The notes beneath the pieces are model-generated. The model did not search any database, was not told where the DNA came from, and saw nothing but the letters and a program-made list of their open reading frames with translations. 64,000 nt of DNA, taken from Spinacia oleracea (Eukaryota; Streptophyta; Magnoliopsida; Caryophyllales; Amaranthaceae). Both the position numbers and the translations under genes were made by a program. Numbering within the stretch: the first letter of the stretch is position 1; each line of letters opens with the position of its first letter. Shown here piece by piece: positions 54,256-64,000 of this stretch. Where the stretch lies: the NCBI RefSeq assembly GCF_020520425.1, contig NC_079490.1:5642001-5706000 (forward strand), read 5' to 3'.

Positions 54256-56804
54256 TGTAATACCCCGAAATTTTAAATTCGATTTATTAAAATTAAAAAT
54301 ATTTATTAACTTGATTTCGTTTTAAATAATTATGAATAATCGAATTTCGTTATTTTAATCGTTTTTACGATTTATTTTAAACGATAAATTTATAAACTAA
54401 AATTTACTATTTTTCGTTAACGTTAATTTATTTATTTTTAAGGAATTATTTTAATTAAACATTTTTAATTTTTAGCACTTTCTGAAAATTAATTACAATT
54501 TCTGAATTTTGCCAAATATTGTGAAATTTTTATAAAAAAAAAAAAAAGAAAAAAAAAGGGAGAGAAATGTCTGCTTTTTTTTTTTTCCTTGCTCCCCACG
54601 CACAACCAGGAAGACAAAAACTCCCTTCCTTCCCACAATTCAGTCCAAGTGCAGATGCTTGGACCCCAAGTACACTCCCTTGTTCATCACACTTCCCATA
54701 TACAAATTCAGAAACTTTAGGTGGAATTTCAACAGCAATCAAATTCAATCTCAAACTCACTCCCTTGTTCCCTTTGATTCGGTCCACGAACCACCACCGC
54801 AAACACCACTGCAACCACCAGCCACCACTACTGCCACCTCCAGCCACCCTCACCACCTAGGCAACCACCTGCTGCCATCGCCGCACCGCCCTGACGCCGC
54901 CCAGAAACACCCCCCCCATCTCCCCTGCCTCTCCCTTTTCTCTTCGCTGCACCACCAGCGACGACACCAAACCACCACACCACAAACACATTACCACCTC
55001 TTAAACCCAACTCCATCCTCAATATCCGGCGATCCGCCGCCCAGAACCACCGCAAAACATCACACAAATCTCCCCTGTTTCTCCTCTCCTTCGCGCCACT
55101 CACCACCTTCTCTCTTGCTGCTCCGTCGCCGAGAACCAACCACCACCACCGCCGTAATAACCGGCGTATCCGGCGCCACCGAGCCCAGCCTCCCTTTCTC
55201 CCTCCTCTCTTCTCTCCTCTTCGTGCTTCCCTTTCCCTTGTTTCGGCCCTCCCCTGCTTTGTGTTCTTGTTCCCAGAAAACCCAAAATCAGGTTTCAAAT
55301 GAAACCTTGATTTTATTTCCCTCAAACCCAATCTAAGGTTGGGCCATTTTGGTTTGGGCCTTGGTGAGTTAAAAACTGAATTGCATGTTCAGAATTTCTA
55401 ATTACTAATTTGCTTGCCTTAATAAATTTTGATGATTTAGTTATTTCCAATCAAATTATTATTTTTTTCAAATAGAAAAAAATGTATATACATATTTAAT
55501 TTCTGGTTTTAACTAAATAAAGTCACTAGCTTGAATTAATAAAAATGGAATATAAATAATATTTTCATGAAAATCGATTTATAAAATATATATGTATTTT
55601 GATCGAAAATTCGATTAATAATAATAATATTTTGTTAAATTTCGAAATTATGTTTTATTAAAATTTGTTATTTACAAATTTGTTATTTATAAAATTTGTG
55701 ATTTACAAAATATTGATTTTAAATTATTTATCGATCTAGTACTAATTCAATTATTTAATATCTTGAAAGAAATTGGACTCGGAGCTCAGGACGAACGAAC
55801 CAAGGAAAAGCTTTAGCAACCGCGGAGTGTAGGTAACGGCTATTGCTAGTACCCGCAATTCCCTTATAAATGTGATTATGAAATTACAACGTATGATTGA
55901 TTTATTAAATGAATGTTTTGACATGTTTTATGAATTGCGGGAAATGAAATATGATTTTATTGAATAATTTATTATAATATGATTTGATGGAATCATTCCT
56001 TATTTTATGATTGATTATAAAATGCTATGATGATTGATTGAATTTCTTATAAAATGTTCTTTATAAGAAACCAGGAAAGAAAGGATGTTTGATCTTATGA
56101 TCCAAAGGAATTATGTTACTTCAACTGAAGTAAAAAGACTAAAATGTAAAATTAAACGAAACATGATAAATGAAAGTGAAATTCCTAGTCCGTTTGGCAG
56201 TATATGTTCACAGGTTACGATTCTCGGTCATGCATGTACCCATGGGGCATCTGCCCATTGAGCCAAGGCTCTCATGTTTTCGGGCCAAGGCCCCATGTTT
56301 TATGGACAGCGGTCCATCGTGGAAGACGTTCCACCATGTCATACTTGCCACGGCTAGCATGTGCACCCAAAAGCTATGAATGAATTAAATAAAGGACTTT
56401 CCACAATGTTTTACATTATTCTATTCTCCCTGTGTTATTAAATAAAATGAATTGAAATGAATTTACGTTGCTAGAATAGTTCGTTACTGAGTCTTCGGCT
56501 CACCGTTTTTGTTTTCTGTTTTAGGTACTGCGGGGAACGATGGAAACGAGTAGTGGCGAGGAATTTCACTTTAATATTATTCACCTAGTTTTAATAGTTT
56601 AATTAAAGACTTTTAGTAATTTATGCACCTTTATTTTGGTAATATTAAAGATTATTATATTAATTTTTGGGATTTAATATCTTATGATTGATGGTTGCCT
56701 TGTAATTCCCAAGAGGGAGTTACGGCAGGTAATGCCCTGACCAATTAGGTTAATTCCGCTGCTAATTATGCTGTAATAATGTAATTAGAGGTCGGGGCGT
56801 TACA
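54256..56804 (+). repeat. 3' LTR of the nested gypsy element (2549 bp)
   Basis: It is nearly identical to the 5' LTR. Readily visible differences are homopolymer lengths near 54535, one base in the TTTTTCCTTGCTCC stretch (where it agrees with the truncated LTR at 39507-42001), and a private C-to-T change at about 56252 (GGCATCTGCCC versus GGCATCCGCCC in both others). Confidence 0.92.
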
Positions 56805-57198
56805 ATGCAAGTTATGACATGACACATTTCAAGTCGACTACTAGGTTGAGTGTATGTTTTTCTAGACACACGAGTGTTGTGAGTTTGGGAGGGCATTGTT
56901 CACTTATATGTTGGGAGGAGAGCGAACGGGTACATCTTTTACCCGCCACATAAATGAGTGATGAGTGTGTGAGCACTAGTCTTGAATTCCATTGTGCACT
57001 TGTGGTTCGCTTTGCGTGACGATTGTTAGGGAGGATTTGTGGTTGGGTGGATTTGATTGGTTGACATTGATGCATGCTCGTTAGATTTTGCCTTGAATTA
57101 TGTTTTTCATTTTGAAATATGGTGGGGGTGAAGTTGGTCTTGTATTCATCGATGATTTTCTTGCTTAGGGACAAGCAAGGATCTAGCTTGGGGGAGTT
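56805..57198 (+). mobile_element. 3' end of the Athila-like interior, right copy, with polypurine tract
   Basis: It resumes the host element after the nested insertion and is the same 394 bases as 42002-42395. It ends AGCTTGGGGGAGTT before the LTR. Confidence 0.85.
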
Positions 57199-58607
57199 TG
57201 ATATGTGTGTTTTATGTAGAGTTTTTACCCCCGTCCCTTAGTACTTTTTGATCCCAAATGAGCTCTTCGGAGCGATTTTTAGTACAAATGTGCTCCTTGT
57301 AGTGTGTTTGTAGTTTCAGGTTCATCATTGTAGGAATTAGTATATTTTTGTGCATTTCCTACTCATTTGAATCAATAAAAGAGATTATGTACTTTCGAGA
57401 GCACAAACATTAAGTTTGAAGAGTTTTGAAGCAAAGCGAATAACGAAGGAAGTACAAAAATGACTATAGTCCACTATTTTAAGCATAACTCAAGTTCTAC
57501 AACTCCAAATGATGTAATTCCAATTGGGTTGGATTATAGACTTCAATATCTTTCCAACAAGTGGTCACTCGCCTAATTCCGACGAATAACGAAGGAGATA
57601 TGACGTTTTGAAGATAGAGGATCGTGCAGTTTCAACACGCGCCCGATCGGGCGGTCATTCTGGGCGCTGTTCTGGGCATTTTGCAACCGCCCGATCGGAC
57701 GGAATTTCGCCCGATCGGGCCACGCCAACCTCCAGCGTATTTCGCGAGATTTTATTTCCGGTTTTGGGCTCTATTTTGGGCAAACTATAAATACTAGCCC
57801 CTTATATTTTTAGTGACACCTTTTATTCTAGTTTTCTAATTACTTAGTCTATTTTAGTTCTCTCTATTTTCTCCAAACACTTAGTTTTAATTTTAATCAA
57901 AGATTCAAGCTTTATTATTCCATTGTTCTTCAAGTCGGTATTGTTTCTTGCTTTAATTTATCTTATTGCTTGATCATGTTTTCTATTATGTTAATTGCTT
58001 TGTTATTTATTATCATGAGTGAGTAGTTTAATTTCTAGGGTTTAGGGGATCCATGAATGCATGATTGGGATTATATGTGGACTTGATTAATTGATTGATT
58101 GATTATAATTTCTATAGCTTATTATTATTGCTCGTCAATTCTGTTCGGCCGGACTATTTTGATTTGAGTTTGATTAACCTTAGAATATGCGCCGAGAGGT
58201 ATAAATATGATGTTTTTTGGTCTGTGGCTATTAGATAGGAATTATTTCTAGTACGTAGCGAGAGCCCGCTAGTTGTTCTATCCTAAGGAATTCATAAGAT
58301 TCGAGAGATGCATGTTTTCCTAATTATGATTGTTCATTGATTGTTATTGTCCGTTGTCCAATCCCGCTCTGCATTTATGGTGAACCGTTGCCCTAGATTC
58401 CTTTAATATTGTTATTTTCCGATTTGATTATTTGCTTTAGTTTAATATACAAACCAATCCAACTCTTTGTTACCAGTAGTCTAGATTAGTTAATTAATAG
58501 TAGAAAGAACATTGTTTCCCTGTGGATACGATCCCTTCTTCCCTTACTATATTTTTAGTTGGTGAACGTTAGGTTTATCTTTGATAGGAGTGCGATTTAG
58601 CCTGTCA
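57199..58607 (+). mobile_element. Athila-like LTR, right (1409 bp)
   Basis: TGATATGTGTG ... AGCCTGTCA is aligned with 42396-43853 over its whole length except for a 49-bp deletion between two palindromes, leaving three instead of five. The TATA box is at 57787-57794. After it the unrelated flank GTTTCACGG begins. The left end of the tandem structure is truncated, so no host target duplication can be checked. Confidence 0.9.
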
Positions 58608-59385
58608 GTTTCACGGAGTTGTATACTTGAAATCATGGATGAACGAGAGACTCATGCAATGCCACCAACTTTTCACGAAAGACACATTTGTGACAATTGT
58701 AATTTTCACACCTTTTTGTGTAATGTGTATTTCTTGCACATAAAAGAGACATGACAACAATTCCCTATCATCCGTGCTTCTGCACAAATACACGCAACTA
58801 ATTGCAAATTTCGTATTTATGATTTGATATCATTATCACGCTCAGAAAAACACACCAACAACCCTGCCATTGTACATATAACACAAGACAAAATCTACAC
58901 TTAAAATTTAAGCACTTAAAAATGAGACATTCTTATCTCATATTCTCGTCACCGTCATTTCACATAAGACACTCCCCTATCTGGTTACAAATCTCACATT
59001 TATTGTCTGATGTTATCTCAAACACTTGAACAGAAACTCAAAACACGTCTTTATCATTCGTATCTTCCTTAAACACGCTTAAAATGTTTGTCATATTTCC
59101 TCACACGATCCAATCACTACACATATTTGAAGTAGATAGATTGTTGTTCAAGTCAAGTCCATTTTATAATCAAATCAATTTCACACAATGGGCATTTTAG
59201 GAAACCAAACATAAAAACTCCCCAAAAAGAACCTCTAGCAAACAAGGGTTTATGGAGGGCTTTTGAGACTCCATTTCGTTCTCCTTAGTTCCTCACACTG
59301 ATCATTTGTATAGCTCTAATTTATCATCTTCTTCCAGAAAAACCCTAATTCAAAGTCAATTCACAATTGAATTTCTCATCCCCAA
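58608..59385. other. LON1 upstream region
   Basis: This 778-base interval between the Athila-like LTR and the LON1 ATG must hold the LON1 promoter and 5' UTR. No TATA box stands out near 59280-59340. No ORF of note is present. Confidence 0.5.
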
Positions 59386-62300
59386 ATGTTGAAGGTTTTA
59401 TCATATTCATGTCGATTCCAGAATGTTCTCGCCCCTCATTCCCTGCCGGCCGCCGTAACTCGGAGCTGCACCGAGTCAACTTCGCCGTTGCTCCGAGCTC
59501 TGAACTCATTTCGCAGTTCCAATTACCCTAAACCTTACATATTCCGTGCATTCTGCTCCGATTCTTCCTCTTCCGACGGGTCTGACTCGTCGTCTAGTGA
59601 CGGTGGAGCTGCTGTGAAGGCCGCCGTTGGGGAAGTCGAGGATGCTGATGCCATTTCTCCCAATGCGATTCTCCCCACCGTGTTTCGCCCCGATGAGTGT
59701 TTTACGGTTCTTTCTCTTTCTGTTTCTCCTCATTTCCAATTTTTGAATTATGCCAATTGAATTGATGCAAATGATTTTAGGAAGTAGCGAGTGAGTTTAG
59801 TCGATCATTGAACAATTACTGGTCATGTATGTTTGTGTTTGTAAGGCGAAGAATGATGTAAAGCTTGTTTGGTTTATGAAAATTTGATAATTTTATTTGA
59901 TATCATAGTATCATAGGGGCGTTCTCTTTGCCGGATGAAACTTATCTAAACTTATTAGAACAGATTAAACTGATTGACCTGGACCTAATCAAACCTAATT
60001 GGAACTTATTGGACTTGATCATACTTGGTTGCAAGAAAGTAAACTTGAGAGAGTCTACTTGTAAGAGCTCATTGAAACTCACACCTGATAGAACCTGATT
60101 GCAACTTATCTTAACTTATTCTTTTTAAGTTGAAGATAACACACCCTTAATACAATGGTGATTTGATAATAGTAATGTCTGTGAGTTTCTGCAAACTGTT
60201 TTAGTTTGGTTTGTAATACTTGAATAAAGATTATTGCTCTCTTGGTTTGAATGTAATAGTCACTTACACTACTTTACAATGTCTAGAACAAGTTGTCATA
60301 TTCTTAAAAATCACGGAGTTATAGTTTGTGTTCCTGAAATAGTTTTATCAAGATCATATTTGGATGGGGGAGTCAGGATTCAGGAGGGACTTGTCCAACA
60401 ATTATATAAGGCCTTTTAGTACAATTACATCATCTCCTTGATAATGAGGGAGTGGTTCAAAGTGACAGTTAGAGTTGTATCATATCCTTGATAATGAGAG
60501 AGTGAGTCAATGTGAAAATTATTTCGGATAGGGTGATTGTTGATACTTGATACTAAGACGTTCAGGCATGATGAATACGGAGTATCGTATGTGAACTTAA
60601 CACTCTAGTTCTTGTACTGGTAGTGTTTTGAGAAATTTTGATGATTGTAATGCGTATCTGTTAAAATACAAATTTATGGCTTTTAAAACATGAATTAATT
60701 TGTTAAAAAATCAACAATCCTCCGCCCTCGAATAATTGTACTCCTAGGCTTGGGCACTCATAATCATTTTCGTAATTAGTTAACCATGCTGGGTTCCATA
60801 AATGATAGAAAAGGAGACAAAGTGTTGTGGAATTTTAATTTATTTCTTTTCCCTACTCCTTTTTCTCCCCTTCTCTCCCCTTCTCTCCCCTTCCCTTACT
60901 TCCCCTTACCAAACTATACCAAATGTAGATATAAGAAAGGAGAGCAAATAATAGGGGGTTTAGGTTTTTTGGTAAATAGTGTAAATTTAAGGGAAAATAT
61001 ATTGAGGAAGAAAGGGTCATCGGGGGACCCATAACACATAGGAAGTCAAGAGTGAGAGAGAGAGAGAAAGTTAGTGGAGGTACCGAACCACATGTGTTGA
61101 ATGAGGTAATTTTGAATTTAAGGTAATAGATAATTATTTGTGGAATGACCAAAATAGTAAATGGGACAATTATTTGAGGGTGGAAATACGTAGGAGTTTA
61201 TTTTCACCGTGGGAGGAAACAAAATTTGTTCACTGGAAATTCCCTATACAGCATTAAAAATATAGATAAGATAACTCCAACCACTATGTTGTAGGGAACT
61301 AGGACTTGACTCACATCATGTAGGATGTATTATAATTGAAATGGGATTTGCACAAGTAGTGTGCCAAGTTTCTAACTAATTTGCTTTAGAACGCTGATTT
61401 AAATTGTCTCTTCATTCTTCATTATAAAAGCAGTATTATATTTTGAATAAAAATATTAGCGGGGCAAGAGAGAAGGGTGGGGGGTTCTTCAGAAAATCAT
61501 CTTGTATCCTTGATTACATTCACAATATATCACATACTTCTTTGTCGATTATCGCAGACAAACGGTTGGATTTTGCGAATCGAAAGGCCTAGACTTTAGT
61601 ACATAGGCAAACTTGAAATTGTTTGTTTTTAGGTTCAACCATAGATTTCATTAGTGAACAATATTTATGCTTCTTCAATATCTTATTTGGTTGGAGTGGT
61701 TTATGAGTGTTTTATTTAAATAGCTTTCTAGTTATCCTCCCTTTGATGGTATGCCTCTATGAGTAAGCCAGCAGGTTTCTCGAGTTCTTGACTGCATGAA
61801 GAACTGTGGTAGATGTGGGCTATCATTGTCTCTGATTCTGTAATCGTAGAGAAGATGCCATACTTTGAACATAACTTGGTTTATTTGAATATCAACATTG
61901 GCCTAAGAGTAGTAGTAGCCTAGTAGAAAGATTAAGAACCATGCTAACCTATTTGCAAGGCCAATCTGTTAGCAAATTTTTGTTTGTCTCAACCTCGGTT
62001 TTAATTATTGGCCCAATCATGATGTTTTGGCCGGTATTTATATGGTTTCAACTTGCCGAACCAAAATTTTATCGTTTCATATTACATATTGGTCGATATG
62101 GATGATACAAAGTACATACGATTGATACAGGGCCAATCTGATAAATAGGTCTTTAATGCTTTTATGAATGAGGCAAAAGTCATGTTGCATCAACCATTAT
62201 CTTTTGGTCACACTGCAATAAAGTATCCTTCCTCCATTACGACCTTCACTACAATTATGATTGCAACTACAATTGAAGTTGTAGTCTAAACAATTATGTC

Positions 62301-63810
62301 TAATGGTGCTGCTGGTGCCATCCTAACCTGGCTAAGTTCCAATTTTCTTATTGAATGCCGTCGGAAAGTTCACTGTTATTTTTCAATCTCGTGTTTTAAT
62401 TTGTCTGCCAGTCTGTGATTGCTTCAGCTGGATTCCCTCCCTGGCTTCCCTTTATGTTTAGAGCCCCCTTAAAGTTGATGATTTGTGTTTTTGTGCCTAG
62501 ATCTTCTTTTGTACATGGGTGAAACCCTTGGGGTGTTGGCGTGTCGCTACTGCATTTCCTTACTAAAATATTGTTAGATGATTTGTCTATTCTGTTATCT
62601 AGAGCATTTACTATCAACTCTTTTTTTGCCTCCTGTTTGTGAACTGAATGGTAGCTTATTTCTGGCAGGTTGTGGCATTACCGCTTCCTCACCGTCCGCT
62701 ATTTCCTGGATTTTACATGCCAGTCAATGTAAAGGTATGTAGACTTGTAGAGTACTTTGAATGTGGTAATTATCATGTTCTTTTTCATAAATTTGCTTCT
62801 TCCAGAACTATTATCACGGGGTCCACCAACTTTATTTTCCTATAAAATATTTGATAGCATCACATTAACTATTGGAGTCGTGATCCCACATGTTTTTACC
62901 GTTTCGGTCTTGAGCAGAATATTGTACATTTTCCTTCATTTCCTTCATTGAGCTTGGATATTGCCTCCAAAAGGTGCCAATTGGGCATTCAACAGGAAAT
63001 CTCGTAATCAGCGTTAGTGTCAATTATTTTATAAAGCAAAGCATCGATTGTGGGGTGGCATTTTGAATATATCTAAAAATGCTAAAGTTTAATTGGTAGA
63101 AATGAGTAGATTTTTGGCGTGTAGTTTTCGGTATGCGCTGATGATTTCTGTGAAGTCAAGTTTTGCTATCATGAGTCATGACCATTAATCATCTAAGCAT
63201 CACACAGAAATAATGACTGCTAGACTTCTGCAACATTTCAGAAGTTTCAATAATGTGTTTCTTACCAGTATAATATCTCTCTCTTTCTATTTGTTATGCT
63301 TTCTCTCCCTTCTAATCCCCCACCACCCAAGGGTATGATGGCTTCCTATATGAATAATAGTTTTTTTTTTTTAATTGATTGTTGTTATATCACTCAATGT
63401 ACGATATTGTGGATCTTAGCCTTTAGTTGCATTGTAGTCTAATTGGAAGTTTCTATGGCCTATGTTTTATTTCAGGATCCCAAGCTGTTAGCAGCTCTAG
63501 CAGAAAGTCAAAGAAGGCAAGCCCCTTATGCTGGTGCCTTCCTTGTCAAAGACGAGCCGGATTCTGACACAGAGAAGAATATTTATGATCTTAAAGGACA
63601 AGAACTTCTAAATCGATTGCATGAAGTTGGGACATTGGCCCAGGTACCCTTTTTATTGAACCATTGTTTTTTTTGGATGAGCAAAGTTAACTGAATACTG
63701 ATCTTTGGTTGTTTTTTATTCGTCTTTTTGGTTTTTTCGCAAAGATTACAAGCATCCAGGGAGACCAGGTTATTCTTGTTGGTCATCGCAGACTTCGTAT
63801 AACAGAGATG
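59386..63810 (+). CDS. LON1: mitochondrial Lon protease LON1, first four coding exons (partial)
   Basis: ATP-dependent Lon is a serine/lysine protease of the mitochondrial matrix that degrades damaged proteins. Visible coding exons are 59386-59706 (107 codons), 62669-62734 (22), 63476-63643 (56) and 63745-63810 (22). All are in phase 0 with GT/AG borders; the first donor is a weak ACG|GTTCTT. The protein begins with an Arg/Ser-rich mitochondrial presequence (MLKVLSYSCRFQNVL...), followed by a low-complexity Ser/Asp stretch. It then enters the Lon N-terminal substrate-binding domain: VVALPLPHRPLFPGFYMPVN, DPKLLAALAESQRRQAPYAG, AFLVKDEPDSDTEKN, LLNRLHEVGTLAQ, ITSIQGDQVILVGHRRLRIT. These match Arabidopsis LON1 closely. 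The AAA+ and protease domains lie beyond the window. The first intron is 2.96 kb. Confidence 0.93.
59707..62668 (+). other. LON1 first intron
   Basis: This long AT-rich intron has no recognised gene. It contains a repetitive CTTATT/ACTTATT-rich segment (about 59925-60140) starting GGGGCGTTCTCTTTG and ending ACACACCCTT, perhaps a decayed MITE. There is also a pyrimidine-rich run of CTCCCCTT repeats at about 60850-60900. Confidence 0.6.
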
Positions 63811-64000
63811 GTAAGCCTGATGAAAGTTGAAGTGGTAAAAATTTCACGTGCTACTGAATTGTCTACTGCTTGGTCCAATGTTTACCTGCTATAACCCTAT
63901 GAGGCTGATTGCATGTTGTTTGTTTATTAGTATGTAATGATTGCATTCTTCTAGTTGTCTGTTTTTCATATCAATGTTGTTATTAGTTAGGGGAGTGCTT

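Larger units (their letters stand above)
47485..56804 (+). mobile_element. full-length Ty3/gypsy (chromovirus, Tekay/Del-like) element, TSD ATGCA
   Basis: The 9320-bp element has LTRs at 47485-50032 and 54256-56804 (both TGTAATACCCC ... GGGGCGTTACA). ATGCA flanks it (47480-47484, 56805-56809). TGGTATCAGAGC (50036-50047), complementary to the 3' end of initiator tRNA-Met, follows the 5' LTR. TTTCTAAGGGGGTAAGAA precedes the 3' LTR as polypurine tract. The interior (4.2 kb) has no gag and only a stop-ridden pol remnant. Long LTRs, Met-tRNA primer and the GAGGACGAAAC...AAGGGGG end fit the Tekay/Del clade. It is inserted in the Athila-like element. Confidence 0.93.

Overview
The window is nuclear DNA of a flowering plant. 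It has split genes with leader introns, plant-specific families (nicotianamine synthase, COX5C, a P-class PPR protein) and dense small transposons whose ends read CTCCCTCCGTCCC (Stowaway) or CACTACAAGAA (CACTA). The repeat flavour suggests a eudicot, probably Caryophyllales/Amaranthaceae (spinach, beet or goosefoot type). That placement is an impression and was not tested by any search.

Six protein genes are supported. COX5C (698-889, +) encodes a small cytochrome c oxidase subunit, with a leader-intron acceptor just before its ATG. TAF9 (5582-7047, +) encodes a TFIID/SAGA histone-fold subunit in two coding exons, probably with a long 5' UTR intron. An intronless nicotianamine synthase lies at 10884-11876 (-). 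A conserved two-exon gene of unknown function occupies 30760-34268 (-); joining its exons in phase gives 244 aa with an N-terminal hydrophobic anchor and a YESxEV-repeat tail. An intronless mitochondrial-type PPR gene resembling At1g09820 lies at 36967-38844 (-). The first four coding exons of mitochondrial LON1 protease begin at 59386 (+) and run off the right edge. A possible C-terminal exon of another gene touches the left edge.

From 12 to 30 kb there are no convincing genes. This stretch is a museum of small elements. It has many Stowaway MITEs, including one element carrying two others with the empty-site allele visible in sister copies. It has two CACTA MITEs with exact 3-bp target duplications and a 288-bp TRIM/SMART-type LTR element with a perfect GTTAC duplication. 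It also has SINEs, a Helitron-like element, a 20-bp perfect hairpin, a 1-kb tandem duplication whose copies carry different insertions, and two tandem-repeat arrays.

From 39.5 to 58.6 kb lies a nested and rearranged LTR-retrotransposon block. A gypsy element with 2.55-kb LTRs (47485-56804, duplication ATGCA, Met-tRNA-type primer site, decayed pol) is inserted in a non-autonomous Athila/Tat-like element. The host element has 1.4-kb LTRs, a TGGCGCCGTTGCCGGGGA primer-site motif and one intact 477-aa gag-like ORF. The host LTR at 42396-43853 is preceded by a second copy of the element's 3' end, including the same nested insertion at the same site, so it is shared by two tandem copies. This implies unequal recombination after the nested insertion. 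The host carries a cluster of the palindrome GCCCGATCGGGC just upstream of the LTR TATA box and again in its interior, which is the most unusual sequence signal in the window.
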